From Pseudomonadota bacterium (lineage in GTDB: Bacteria; Myxococcota_A; UBA796; UBA9615): a stretch of 64,000 bases of DNA. The translations under genes were made by a program, and so were the position numbers. The notes under the pieces were generated by a model, which worked only from the letters and a program-made list of their open reading frames with translations, was not told the DNA's origin and searched no databases. Every line of letters begins with the position of its first letter. Position 1 is the stretch's first letter. Location: the NCBI GenBank assembly GCA_024229515.1, contig JAAESI010000038.1, positions 62,001-126,000 on the forward strand, given 5' to 3'. This document shows, piece after piece, positions 48,942-57,566 of the stretch.

Positions 48942-50499
48942 TCCTCGAAGCTGAGGGCGCCACGGAGCGCGGTCAATCGTTCGACGGCCGCGGTCCAGGC
49001 GTCCTCATCGGTGAAGCCGTAGCGCTTGTTGCCGTGCACGACGGTCCAGCCGTAGCCGGCGAGGCCGCAGTACAGGAGCTCGAACGTGTTCTTGATGTGG
49101 TCGTCGAACACGTAGAAGCCGCCGGGTGCGCCAGGCTGCCAGTCGACCGCGACGATGCCGCGCTCGACCATCGTCTCGTTCACGATCCACTCGCCCTGCT
49201 CGACCCCCTTGCTGCCGACGTCGGGGAAGTCCTGCCAGAGGAAGTCCGGCGACTGCCGCGCGCTGCCGGCGACGTCGGGGCCCGGCGCGACGGGGCAGGT
49301 GGCGACGATGGCGCCCTGGGCGTCCCGGCGCAGCAGGTACTCCAGCGTCGCCTTGCCGAACCGGGCGTCGACGCCTACGCGCCAGCGCTCCGTGCGGCGT
49401 TCGCGGTCCTCGGCCAGGCGCTGGTTGTCGATGGCGGTGACGGTGCCGTTCCAGACCTCGGCGTCGGCGTCGGTGTCGGCGTTGATGTTTCGGCCCAGCC
49501 GCAGGGCGATGCCGAGGAGGTTGCTGAAGACGTCGGGATCGTCCCGCTTCATCTCCCGCGACAGCGTCACATTCAGCGGCCACGTCAGCGGGATCTCGAC
49601 CGTCTCGTCGGGGTCCGGGACCGCCGCGTAGGTGCCGTCCTCGCCCCGCTCCCAGCGCTCCAGCTCCGCGACGATGGCGGCGCCGTCGTCCGACCGCTCC
49701 AGAAACACCTGGAAGACGGCCCGGTCCTCGGCGGACTGCACGTGGGTGCCGAGCAGGTCACGGCCCGGCTCAGCGTCCGGTCGGAGGTCGACCGACAGCT
49801 CCTGCGTCGTGCGATCGAGGTATCCGGTGGTCGGGTTCACGGTGTCCAGCTGCACCTTCGCCGCGAGGGTCAGGCCGCTGACGTCGATCAGGCCGTAGTC
49901 GCCCTCGACGGTCTTGAGGAAGCGCGGGTTGTCGGCGAACGCCTCGGCGGCCTCCTCGGGGAGGGCTTCGAGGATGGACTCGAGGTAGTGGACGAACGGG
50001 GCGTCGCGTTTGAACGAGTGGGGTAGGTGCCGGTGTCCGCGTCGTCGTAGCCGACCGCGCCCGCGTAGGCGAGATCCTGCTGGGCGCGGAACGCGTACTC
50101 GGCCCCCTCGGGGAGGGAGGCCGCGACCTGCGCGAACAGGGCGGCGCGGCGCTGGCGGACGATGGCGTTGCGGAAGAACGCGGGGCTGGCCTCGGGGAGC
50201 TCCAGGTCGTTGCCGTCGAGCACCGCCCGGTTCGCCTCCAGGGCCTGGGTCAGCGCCTCCTCGAACTCCTCGCTGCCCGGCGAAGTCCACTCGAAGGTCG
50301 GCGGCGAGGGATCTTCGGGCAGCGGCATCGCCGTGGTCAGCCGGGGGTGGGGCCGGCCCTCTCCGTCGACGAGCTCGAACAGGGTCAGGCGGCAGCGTCC
50401 CCCGGGGGTCAGAGGCTCGGCGCGGACCTTCTTGATCCGGGTGCCTCCGATCTCGGCCGAGGTGAACGCGTTCCAGGCTTCGTCGTGCAGGACCTTCAT
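48938..50499 (-). CDS. Conserved hypothetical protein, frameshifted at 50020-50023
   Basis: The N-terminal frame starts at ATG 50499 (MKVLHDEAWNAFTSAEIGGT) and reads sensibly to ..YDDADTGTYP. It then enters a Ser/Thr/Arg shadow, while the neighbouring frame continues as HSFKRDAPFVHYLESILEAL down to the stop at 48938. Adding one G to the GGGG at 50020-50023 (plus strand) fuses them to about 520 residues. No signal peptide. Visible blocks include WPLNVTLSREMKRDDPDVFS, YVFDDHIKNTFELLYCGLAG and VHGNKRYGFTDED. No family recognised. Divergent from hpt across 47 bp. Confidence 0.65.
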
Positions 50500-50546
50500 G
50501 ACCGGCGTTCTGGCACAATCCCGCCTCCCTCGAAACGGAGCCCCCG

Positions 50547-51095
50547 ATGATTCCCGACATCAAACGCGTGGAGACCCTGATCTCCGCCGAAGACGTCCAG
50601 GTTCGCTGCGCCGAACTGGGCGCCCAGATCAGCGCTGACTACGAGGGACGTGACGTCACGTTCGTCGGCATCCTCAAGGGTTCGATCCCGTTCCTGTCGG
50701 ACCTCATGCGGCACGTCACGGCGCCGCTGCAGATCGACTTCCTGGAGTGCAGTTCCTACAGCGGCGGCATGCAGTCCAGCGGTGCGGTTCGGCTGGTGAA
50801 GGACCTCAGCCACAGCATCGAGGGCAAGGACGTCGTCATCGTCGAGGACATCGTCGATACGGGGCACACGCTGCGGTACCTGCTGGAGAACTTCTTGGCT
50901 CGGGGGCCGCGCTCGGTGCGCATCTGCGCCCTGCTGGACAAGCCGGAGGGCCGCGTCGACGGCGAGGAGTTCACGATCGACTACGTCGGCTTCACCATCC
51001 CGAACAAGTTCGTCGTCGGCTTCGGCCTCGATCTGGGCGGCTACTTCCGCAACCTGCCCTACGTCGGCGTCTACTCCCCTCCGGAGAGCGACTGA
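50547..51095 (+). CDS. hpt: Hypoxanthine phosphoribosyltransferase
   Basis: 182 residues. Purine salvage enzyme making IMP (and GMP) from hypoxanthine (guanine) and PRPP. The PRPP-binding loop VVIVEDIVDTGHTLRYL, the early Lys-Gly turn (VGILKGSIPFLSDLM) and the base-recognition region (DYVGFTIPNKFVVGFGLDLG) are typical of Hpt. The stop shares a base with the ridA start. Confidence 0.95.
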   Translation: MIPDIKRVETLISAEDVQVRCAELGAQISADYEGRDVTFVGILKGSIPFLSDLMRHVTAPLQIDFLECSSYSGGMQSSGAVRLVKDLSHSIEGKDVVIVEDIVDTGHTLRYLLENFLARGPRSVRICALLDKPEGRVDGEEFTIDYVGFTIPNKFVVGFGLDLGGYFRNLPYVGVYSPPESD

Positions 51096-51478
51096 TGGCC
51101 CGCACGGTCGTCGCCACCACCGACGCGCCCGCGGCGATCGGCCCCTACTCGCAGGCGATCATCGCGGGGGACTACGTGTTCACGGCCGGCCAGATCGGCC
51201 TCGACCCCGCCACCGGCACGATGCGTGAGGGCGTCGTCGCGCAAGCGGAGCAGGTCTTCAGCAACCTCGAGGCGGTGCTCGCGGCGGCCGGCTGCACGCT
51301 CGCGGACGTCGTCAAGACGACCGTCTTCGTCGCCGACATGAACGACTACGCGACCGTCAACGGCGTCTACGACTCGCACTTCGCGGCCCCGTACCCGGCC
51401 CGCTCGGCGGTGGAGGCGGCGCGGCTGCCCAAGGACGCTCGGGTCGAGATCGAGCTGGTCGCCTACCGCCCCGCGTAG
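51095..51478 (+). CDS. ridA: RidA family enamine/imine deaminase
   Basis: 127 residues, standard RidA length. The core is AAIGPYSQAIIAGDYVFTAG, GVVAQAEQVFSNLEAVLAAA, VKTTVFVADMNDYATVN, and the substrate-binding Arg in PARSAVEAARLPKDARVEIE. Deaminates reactive 2-aminoacrylate and related imines. Start fixed by the TGATG overlap with hpt. It overlaps the convergent TPM gene by 16 bp. Confidence 0.95.
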   Translation: MARTVVATTDAPAAIGPYSQAIIAGDYVFTAGQIGLDPATGTMREGVVAQAEQVFSNLEAVLAAAGCTLADVVKTTVFVADMNDYATVNGVYDSHFAAPYPARSAVEAARLPKDARVEIELVAYRPA

Positions 51479-52065
51479 AGCTTCCAGCCGCCGGCTCCGC
51501 AGGCGGCGGCGACGAGGAACAACCCCACCCAGACGATCGGCGGCGGCCCTCCCGGAGGACCCTGCCGGGGCGGCGGTTCGTGGCGGAGCTTGTCGGCGTT
51601 GGCCCGCACCTGCTCATCGATGGCGGTCACCCCCGCCAGCAGCGCCTGGCCGAAGTTGCCGGCGGCGAAGTGGGGGACCATCTGCTCGGAGCGGACCTCG
51701 GTCAGCCACCCCTGGCCGACCGCCCGACCCGCGCCGTACCCGACATGGAACTCGAACCGGCGACGGTCCTCGACCAGGAGCATGAGCACGAAGAGTTCGG
51801 CTTCGCCGCCGAGGCCCCACTCGTGGCTGACTTCCTGGGAGAAGTCGCCGATGACGCCGTCGAAGCCGGGCACCGTCATCACGACGATCTCGAAGCCCAG
51901 GTCGTCCTTCAGCGCCTCGATGGGGGTGCGCAGGCTGTCCTCGGCGTCGTCCGAGAGGATGCCGGCGTGGTCCAGGATCGGCGATCCGCGATCGGCCGGT
52001 CCGGGCACGGTCATGGGGTCGAGGCTGGTGAGCAGGACCAGCGCACTGGCGATCGCTACCAGGAT
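51463..52065 (-). CDS. TPM-domain membrane protein (second of pair), start uncertain
   Basis: TPM domain: ILDHAGILSDDAEDSLRTPI, LKDDLGFEIVVMTVPGFDG, FSQEVSHEWGLGGEAELFVL, RRFEFHVGYGAGRAVGQGWL. A Pro-rich linker and a C-terminal transmembrane helix follow (IVWVGLFLVAAACGAGGWKL). The first ATG (52014) falls after a hydrophobic signal-like stretch in the same frame (LILVAIASALVLLTSLDP). Candidate starts before it are ATC 52065 or CTG 52062, behind GGAGGAGG, or a distant GTG within the upstream gene. I used 52065 as the likely coding limit. It overlaps the 3' end of the other TPM gene. Confidence 0.75.
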   Translation of the reverse strand: MLVAIASALVLLTSLDPMTVPGPADRGSPILDHAGILSDDAEDSLRTPIEALKDDLGFEIVVMTVPGFDGVIGDFSQEVSHEWGLGGEAELFVLMLLVEDRRRFEFHVGYGAGRAVGQGWLTEVRSEQMVPHFAAGNFGQALLAGVTAIDEQVRANADKLRHEPPPRQGPPGGPPPIVWVGLFLVAAACGAGGWKLYAGR

Positions 52066-53150
52066 GAGCCGGCTCCTCCTCCGCCCGAGCTGCCCCCGCC
52101 GAATCCGCCGGAGGAGAAGGAGCTCCCCGAGCTGCTGGACCACGACGAACTCGACGATGAGCTCGACGAGGAGGTGCTGATCCGCGGGATCGTGCGCGTG
52201 TAGCTCTCGTGGTAGCTGCAGTGGCTGCACGAGACCGTGATGCGGGCCGTGCCCGAGCTGGAGGTGGTGGCCGCGGTGATCGTCCGCGACGTCTTGCGCA
52301 CGGTCTTGAAGTTGCAGCCCATGCACGTGCTGTAGCCCCGGAACCACTTGTTCCGGCGGCGCACGCCGACGCTGCCGCAGTCCATGCAGGCCCAGACGTC
52401 GTAGTTGACCGAGCCGATCTCCTCCTCGGTCTCCTGGCCGGCCTCGAGGTGCTCGTCTTCGGTGTCTTCGTCGAGCTTCTCGCGGTCGAGTCCGCACTCG
52501 GGGCAGCGCCTGTAGCGGCCGGTCTGGAAGGTCTGCCAGCCGAGCCAGAACCCCAACGGCGGGAACAACAGCCCGAACAGCAGCACCCAGGGGCTTGAGG
52601 TCCAGGGACGGCCGCCGGAGTTCGACGACACGGGTGGGCGGTACACCGGCGGCGCCGCGGACCCGGTCTCGGCCTCGTCGGGACTCTGGCGGAGGCGGGC
52701 GTTGATGTCAGCGAGGCCGGCGATGAGGCCGGCGCCGAACTCGCCCTGCTTGAAGTGGGGGACCATCGCCTGCTGCTGCATCGTGCCCAGCCAGCCGTCC
52801 GGCAGCGTGGACTCGAGGCCGTAGCCGGTCTCCATCTCGAGGCGGCGCTCGCCCATCACGAGCAGGACGAGCAGGCCGTTGTTGGCCTCGGCGTCGCCGA
52901 TGCCCCAGGTGTTGAAGAGCTCGGTGGCGAAGCTCTTGGGGGTTCCGCCCACGTCCTGGACGGTGACGACGGCGATCTCGACCCCGAGGTCCGTGTGGAG
53001 TTCGGAGATGACGTTGTTCATCGCCGTCTCCTCTCCATCGGACAGGACGTCGGCCATGTCGGTGACCCAGCCGCCGTCGGTGCGGGGGTTGGGGACGGCC
53101 CCGACCGAGATGGCCAGGACGACAGCGAAGGCGGCAACGAAGGTGTGCAG
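52056..53150 (-). CDS. TPM-domain protein with zinc-ribbon cysteines and Ser/Gly-rich tail; probable CTG start
   Basis: TPM domain begins VPNPRTDGGWVTDMADVLSD and includes LGVEIAVVTVQDVGGTP, ATELFNTWGIGDAEANNGLL and MVPHFKQGEFGAGL. A hydrophobic helix (WVLLFGLLFPPLGFWLGW) follows, then CPECGLDREK, CMDCGSVG, CMGC and CSHCSYHE, zinc-ribbon-like pairs. A Ser11-type run and Gly tail (GGFGGGSSGGGG) end the protein. The only ATG (53057) lies inside the TPM domain. The frame upstream, back to a stop just above, has no ATG, GTG or TTG but encodes HTFVAAFAVVLAISVGAVPN, a signal peptide. CTG 53150, ten bases after GGGAGG, is the best start (364 residues). Confidence 0.8.
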   Translation of the reverse strand: MHTFVAAFAVVLAISVGAVPNPRTDGGWVTDMADVLSDGEETAMNNVISELHTDLGVEIAVVTVQDVGGTPKSFATELFNTWGIGDAEANNGLLVLLVMGERRLEMETGYGLESTLPDGWLGTMQQQAMVPHFKQGEFGAGLIAGLADINARLRQSPDEAETGSAAPPVYRPPVSSNSGGRPWTSSPWVLLFGLLFPPLGFWLGWQTFQTGRYRRCPECGLDREKLDEDTEDEHLEAGQETEEEIGSVNYDVWACMDCGSVGVRRRNKWFRGYSTCMGCNFKTVRKTSRTITAATTSSSGTARITVSCSHCSYHESYTRTIPRISTSSSSSSSSSSWSSSSGSSFSSGGFGGGSSGGGGAGSSW

Positions 53151-53166
53151 TTGTAGAGTCCCTCCC

Positions 53167-53916
53167 GTGACTCAGACCCAGAATAAAGCGACGCTGGCCG
53201 CCGCGCTCAAGGCCCGTCAGGATGTCGACGACGACGACATCCCCGAGATCATCGGAATCGCACAGGAACTGCAGAGTCAGGCCGCGGACGAAGACGACGA
53301 TCTCAGCGTCGAGGAGGTCGAGGACGTCGCCCGCGAGCTCGGTATCGATCCGAAGTACGTCGAGGAGGCGATCGCGGAAAAGGAGCGCCGCGCGCTCGCC
53401 GGCAAGGCCGCTGACGCCAAGGCGTCTCGGCTGCGCAAGCGGGTGATTCAGGCGGTCGCGGGCGTCATCGCGGCGGTGATGCTCGCCACCGCGGGGCTCG
53501 GCGTCATCGGGGCCGGGGCGGTGAAGTCGGCGGCCTCTCAGGTCGAGCTCGCCGAGTCATCGTTGATGACGGTGCTGGAGCGTCAGGCGAGCCTCGCGCC
53601 GCAGCTGCTGGCCCTCGGCGGAGGCGATGCGTCGGCGCTCTCAGAGGCTTCCGCGGCGGTGCGCGACGCGCCCGATCTGGACGCCCGGCTGCGGGCCAGT
53701 GAGGCGTTGGGGGTGGCGATGGCCGAAGAGCTGTCGCAGCTCCCGCCCACCGAGGAGGTGGTGCGGATGAACCTGCAGTACGAGATCACGGGCGCCCAGA
53801 ACCGCATCAGCACCGAGAGCCGCCGCTACCGGGCGGCGCAGGCCGAGCACGCGCAGCGGGCCGGGACGATGCCCGGGCGGACCGCCGTCATGCTCGGCCT
53901 CGCACCAGCGCCCTAG
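53167..53916 (+). CDS. LemA-like membrane protein with N-terminal acidic helical domain
   Basis: 249 residues from GTG 53167. The N-terminal part is acidic and helical (IPEIIGIAQELQSQAADEDD, VEDVARELGIDPKYVEEAIA), recalling small DUF1707/SHOCT-like domains. One transmembrane helix follows (VIQAVAGVIAAVMLATAGLG), then a LemA-like helical bundle: SSLMTVLERQASLAPQLLAL, MNLQYEITGAQNRISTESRR, and the ending MPGRTAVMLGLAPAP that parallels the LemA terminus. LemA genes often neighbour TPM genes, which fits here, although here it is divergent. It overlaps the peroxiredoxin stop by 4 bp. Confidence 0.75.
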   Translation: MTQTQNKATLAAALKARQDVDDDDIPEIIGIAQELQSQAADEDDDLSVEEVEDVARELGIDPKYVEEAIAEKERRALAGKAADAKASRLRKRVIQAVAGVIAAVMLATAGLGVIGAGAVKSAASQVELAESSLMTVLERQASLAPQLLALGGGDASALSEASAAVRDAPDLDARLRASEALGVAMAEELSQLPPTEEVVRMNLQYEITGAQNRISTESRRYRAAQAEHAQRAGTMPGRTAVMLGLAPAP

Positions 53917-54440
53917 CCCCCCAGCGTCGCCTCGCCGGGCTGCCACCCGCAGGCCGTGAGGCCGTCGGTCTGCAGCGCCGCGAGGGTGCGAATCACCTCC
54001 TGGACGTTCCGCCCCGCCGACAGGTCGTTCACCGACGCGTGCCGGATGACCCCGGAGGGATCCACGAGGAAGGTCGCCCGCAGCGCCACGCCCGCGTCCG
54101 GGTGGAGGATCCCCAGCGCGGCCGACAGCTCCCGCTTCGTGTCCGCCGCCATCGGGAACGGGAGGTTCCGCAGCTCGGGGTGCTGGTCGCGCCACGCGAG
54201 GTGCACGAAGTGGGTGTCGGTCGAGAAGCCGACGACCGAGGCGTTCAGCGCTTCGAAGTCGGCGAGGCGTCGCCCGAACTCGCCGATCTCGGTGGGGCAG
54301 ACGAAGGTGAAGTCCATCGGCCACCAGAAGTAGACCTTCCAGCGGTCGGGGTGGTCGGCGTCCGTCAGCGTGACGAACTCGCCGTCGGCGTCGACGGCGG
54401 TGAGGGAGAAGGTCGGGTGGGAGTCACGAACGGTCAGCAT
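53913..54440 (-). CDS. Peroxiredoxin (AhpC/TSA family)
   Basis: 175 residues. Peroxidatic Cys48 in DFTFVCPTE, conserved SVVGFSTDTHFVHLAWRD and ATFLVDPSGVIRHASVNDLS, and a likely resolving Cys164 (LTACGWQPGE): a typical 2-Cys AhpC-like enzyme reducing H2O2 and organic peroxides. Trp replaces the usual Phe/Tyr before the active site (VYFWWPMD). It follows the perR-like gene, with its own PerR-type palindrome 19-35 bases upstream, so peroxide induction is likely. Confidence 0.93.
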   Translation of the reverse strand: MLTVRDSHPTFSLTAVDADGEFVTLTDADHPDRWKVYFWWPMDFTFVCPTEIGEFGRRLADFEALNASVVGFSTDTHFVHLAWRDQHPELRNLPFPMAADTKRELSAALGILHPDAGVALRATFLVDPSGVIRHASVNDLSAGRNVQEVIRTLAALQTDGLTACGWQPGEATLGG

Positions 54441-54458
54441 GGTTGGATCCTGTTCAGG

Positions 54459-54475
54459 TTTGGACGTTGTCTAAA
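54459..54475. promoter_or_regulatory. Probable PerR operator upstream of the peroxiredoxin gene
   Basis: TTTGGACgttGTCTAAA, a 7-3-7 inverted repeat with one mismatch. It is the same as the palindrome at 54901-54917 apart from one arm base and the spacer. Centred about 27 bp before the peroxiredoxin start. Confidence 0.75.
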
Positions 54476-54504
54476 ACCGGCAAAAAGAGAGCGGGAAGGC
54501 GAAC

Positions 54505-54897
54505 TCAGGAAAGGCGTCCGCGGAGCACGACCTGGTAGTCGGCGACCTCGAACGGCAGCTCGTCGATGCGGCCCACATCCAGGGCATCCCAGGGGACATC
54601 CACGATGCGGCCTGTGGCCTCGTCGACGAAGTGGTGGTGGCGGTTGGTCTTCGGGTCGAAGACGACGTGGCCTTCGGACAGCAGCAGCGTGCGGAGCAGG
54701 CCGTGCTCCACGAAGAGGTTGAGGGTGTTGTAGATGGTCGCCCGCGAGATCGTGGGCTGGCGCTCCCGCACCACCTCCCAGACCCGGTCGGCCGAGGGGT
54801 GCTCGTCCGTGTCCAGCACGTACCGAGCGACCTCGACGCGCTGCGCCGACGGCTGGATGCCGTGATCGCGCAGGGTCTGGATGGGGTCAGCGAGCAT
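54505..54897 (-). CDS. perR: Fur-family peroxide regulator (PerR-like), lacking all cysteines
   Basis: 130 residues. Winged helix with QPSAQRVEVARYVLDTDEHP, the recognition helix ISRATIYNTLNLFVEHGLL, and the metal-sensing region VVFDPKTNRHHHFVDEATGR. His in EHPSAD, Asp in VVFD and the HHH cluster correspond to the regulatory Fe/Mn site of PerR. There is no Cys at all, so the usual CxxC structural zinc site is missing and the C-terminus is short. Gene order and shared operator point to control of the peroxiredoxin and itself. No Shine-Dalgarno is seen; the operator abuts the ATG. Confidence 0.87.
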   Translation of the reverse strand: MLADPIQTLRDHGIQPSAQRVEVARYVLDTDEHPSADRVWEVVRERQPTISRATIYNTLNLFVEHGLLRTLLLSEGHVVFDPKTNRHHHFVDEATGRIVDVPWDALDVGRIDELPFEVADYQVVLRGRLS

Positions 54898-54900
54898 TGA

Positions 54901-54917
54901 TTTAGACTGAGTCTAAA
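54901..54917. promoter_or_regulatory. Probable PerR operator (autoregulatory) at the perR start
   Basis: TTTAGACtgaGTCTAAA, a perfect 7-3-7 palindrome ending three bases before the perR ATG. It is AT-rich against a very GC-rich background and is shared with the peroxiredoxin promoter. Confidence 0.78.
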
Positions 54918-54987
54918 ACTGGAGACTGTCAAGGGAGATTGTCTGATCGCTGGCCCCACGCGGTCGGAGTTGCTATTGCCCCCGGCA

Positions 54988-56754
54988 ATGCAGACATCGC
55001 GCGACACCTGGGACCTCTCCGACCTCTACGCCGGCCCCGACGACCCGAAGCTGGCGGCCGATCTCCAGTCCGCGCGGGACCAGACCGCGGCCTTCGCCCA
55101 GCAGTGGCGTGGAGGGCTCAAGACCGCCTCGGGCGCAGAGCTTCGCCAGGCGTTCGAGCAGTTCGAGGACCTCATCCGCGTTGCCCACCGCCCGCGGCAG
55201 TACGCCAACCTCCGCTACTCCGTCGCGTCCGACGATCCCGCGGTGCAGGCGGAGCTCGCCTCGGCCCAGGCCTTCGGTGCCGAGATCGACCAGAAGCTCG
55301 CCTTCTGGTCGGTCGAGATGGCCGACCTCACCGAGGCCCACGTCGCCGCCCTCGGGGACGCTGACGCGGTCGCCAACTACCTGCATTACCTGGAGTTTCA
55401 GCAGCTCTTCGCCGCCTACACGCTGTCCGAGGACGCCGAGCAGACGGTCACCCGCAAGGACCTCACCGGCAAGACCTCGTGGGTGAACCTCTACATGCAG
55501 CTGTGCGCGGGCATGAAGTTCGAGGTCGAGGTCGGTGGCGAGGTCCAGACGATGACCCGCGGCGAGGTTCAGGCCCTCGGGCTGGAGCCCGACCGGGCGC
55601 TCCGCGACCGCGCTGCCGACGCCATCGTGGCCAGCTTCGCCCCGCACCGCGAGGTGATGACCTTCATCTTCAACACGCTGTTCGAGGACCACCGCACCGA
55701 GATGGCGGCCCGCGGCTACGACGACGCCATGCACTACCCCATCCTGCGGGACGAGGTGCCGCGGCCGGTGGTCGACTCCCTGCTGAACACGGCGACCGAG
55801 TCGTTCGGGCTCGCGCATCGCTACCACGCGGTCCGCAAGTCGGTTATGGGGCTGGACGACTACGCGATGCACGACCTCCGCGTGCCCGTCTTTGGCGAGG
55901 AGCCGACGGTCTCCTGGGATGAGGGGCGCGCGCTCGTGATGGATGCGTTCACCGCCTTCTCCAAGACCACCGGGGAGCTCGCGGGTCCCTTCTTCGACGG
56001 CTGGATCGACGTGTTCCCGCGGCCCGGCAAGAGCTCCGGTGCGTTCTGCTCGCCCGCGGTGCCGCCGGAGCACCCCTGGCTGCTGCTGAACTACACCGAC
56101 ACCATGGACGACGTGTTCACGCTCGCCCACGAGATGGGGCATGGGCTGCACTCGGTGCTCAGCAACGCGCAGACCCCGCTGAACGCGCGGACCGGCAAGG
56201 CGTTGGCCGAGACCGCGTCGGTGTTCGCCGAGCTCTGGCTGCACGAGCACCTGATGAGCCAGACCGCCGACAAGGCGCGGCGGCGCCAGCTGCTCGACCG
56301 CCAGATCCGCGACGCGATGGGCACGGCGTTCCACCAGGTCGCGTACATCAACTGGGAGCGCAGGGCCCATCTCGCCCGGGCCGAGGGCGCCGTCGACGCC
56401 GTGCAGTTCGGCACCATCTGGTTCGAGGAGATGGCCCGCCTCGTCGGGGAGCCGGTCCGCCTCCAGGAGCGCGACAGCTGGCGCTGGATGGCCATCCCTC
56501 ACTTCGTCTTCGCCCGCTTCTACTGCTACTCGTACGCCTTCGGGAAGCTGCTGACGCTGGCCCTGCACGGCCTCTGGAAGGAGTGCGGCGACGCCTTCGT
56601 CGACGACTACCTGGGCTTCCTGTCCGCGGGCGGGAGCCGCACCCCGGTGGACGCCTGCGCGGCGCTTGGACTCGACCTCGCCGACCCCGGCTTCTGGCAG
56701 CGCGGCTGCGACGTCGTGGAGGGCTGGATCGACGAGCTCGAGAGCCTCGTCTGA
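54988..56754 (+). CDS. pepF: M3-family oligoendopeptidase F
   Basis: 588 residues from ATG 54988 (a TTG six codons earlier is possible). Zinc metallopeptidase with HEMGH at about 381-385 (TLAHEMGHGLHSVLSNAQ), third ligand Glu in ALAETASVFAELW, and a PepF-like N-terminal helical region (TWDLSDLYAGPDDPKLAADL). The C-terminal HFVFARFYCYSYAFGKLL is typical of M3B. Degrades short peptides in the cytoplasm. It starts 70 bp beyond the perR operator on the opposite strand. Confidence 0.94.
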   Translation: MQTSRDTWDLSDLYAGPDDPKLAADLQSARDQTAAFAQQWRGGLKTASGAELRQAFEQFEDLIRVAHRPRQYANLRYSVASDDPAVQAELASAQAFGAEIDQKLAFWSVEMADLTEAHVAALGDADAVANYLHYLEFQQLFAAYTLSEDAEQTVTRKDLTGKTSWVNLYMQLCAGMKFEVEVGGEVQTMTRGEVQALGLEPDRALRDRAADAIVASFAPHREVMTFIFNTLFEDHRTEMAARGYDDAMHYPILRDEVPRPVVDSLLNTATESFGLAHRYHAVRKSVMGLDDYAMHDLRVPVFGEEPTVSWDEGRALVMDAFTAFSKTTGELAGPFFDGWIDVFPRPGKSSGAFCSPAVPPEHPWLLLNYTDTMDDVFTLAHEMGHGLHSVLSNAQTPLNARTGKALAETASVFAELWLHEHLMSQTADKARRRQLLDRQIRDAMGTAFHQVAYINWERRAHLARAEGAVDAVQFGTIWFEEMARLVGEPVRLQERDSWRWMAIPHFVFARFYCYSYAFGKLLTLALHGLWKECGDAFVDDYLGFLSAGGSRTPVDACAALGLDLADPGFWQRGCDVVEGWIDELESLV

Positions 56755-56783
56755 TCGGGCGCTCTGGTACATTCCTTCGACTC

Positions 56784-57566
56784 ATGAGCGACTACCAGAT
56801 CGAGGTCTCGGACCGCATCGCGACGGTCACCCTCAACCGTCCTGAAAAGAAGAACGCCCTCACCATTCCGCAGCTGGAGGCGATGGCCCCCGAGGTCGCC
56901 GCTCTCCAAGATCGCGACGACGTGCGCGTGCTCGTCCTCACCGGCAATGGCGACTCCTTCACCTCGGGCGCGGACCTGGTCGCCAACGCACCCCTCATCC
57001 AGGAGGGGCCGAGCGGGCAGAAGCGCAGCCTGGATGCCTTTCACGCGCTCCTCCGGGCCGTCTGGAACTTCGAAGGCCCCACCCTCGCGGCCATCCCCGG
57101 CGTCGCGGTCGGCTTCGGCTTCGACCTGGCCCTCGCGTGCGACCTGCGGGTCGCCGCGCAGTCGTCCCGGTACTCCCAGAGCTTCAGCAAGATCGCCCTC
57201 GTCCCCGACGGCGGCTCCAGCTTGACCCTGCCGATGCTCGTGGGCGCCGCCAAGGCGTTCGAGCTGATGTACATGGCGCCCCTGTTCGGAGCCGACGAGG
57301 CCCTCCGCCTCGGCATCGTGGGGGAGGTGGTGCCCGATGGGGAGCTGGGCGCCCGCACCGCGGAGATCGCCGCCCGCCTCGCCGCCGGTCCGCCGTTGGC
57401 CTACCGCCTAGCGAAGCGGAACCTGCGTCGCGGCATGGGCATGACCATGGATGAGGCCCTCGACAACGAGCATGAGGCGCAGTTGCAGTGCCTCGCCAGC
57501 TCGGACGTAATGGTCGGGATCATGGCCTGGGCGAACAAGACCACCCCGGAGTTCACGGGCGCCTAG
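56784..57566 (+). CDS. Enoyl-CoA hydratase/isomerase family protein
   Basis: 260 residues. Crotonase fold: IATVTLNRPEKKNALTIPQL, oxyanion hole GDSFTSGADL and AIPGVAVGFGFDLALACDLR, and FSKIALVPDGGSSLTLPMLV. Asp rather than Glu stands at the second catalytic position, as in PaaG/isomerase-like members. May act in fatty-acid or aromatic-acid oxidation. The stop shares one base with the next gene's GTG. Confidence 0.9.
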   Translation: MSDYQIEVSDRIATVTLNRPEKKNALTIPQLEAMAPEVAALQDRDDVRVLVLTGNGDSFTSGADLVANAPLIQEGPSGQKRSLDAFHALLRAVWNFEGPTLAAIPGVAVGFGFDLALACDLRVAAQSSRYSQSFSKIALVPDGGSSLTLPMLVGAAKAFELMYMAPLFGADEALRLGIVGEVVPDGELGARTAEIAARLAAGPPLAYRLAKRNLRRGMGMTMDEALDNEHEAQLQCLASSDVMVGIMAWANKTTPEFTGA

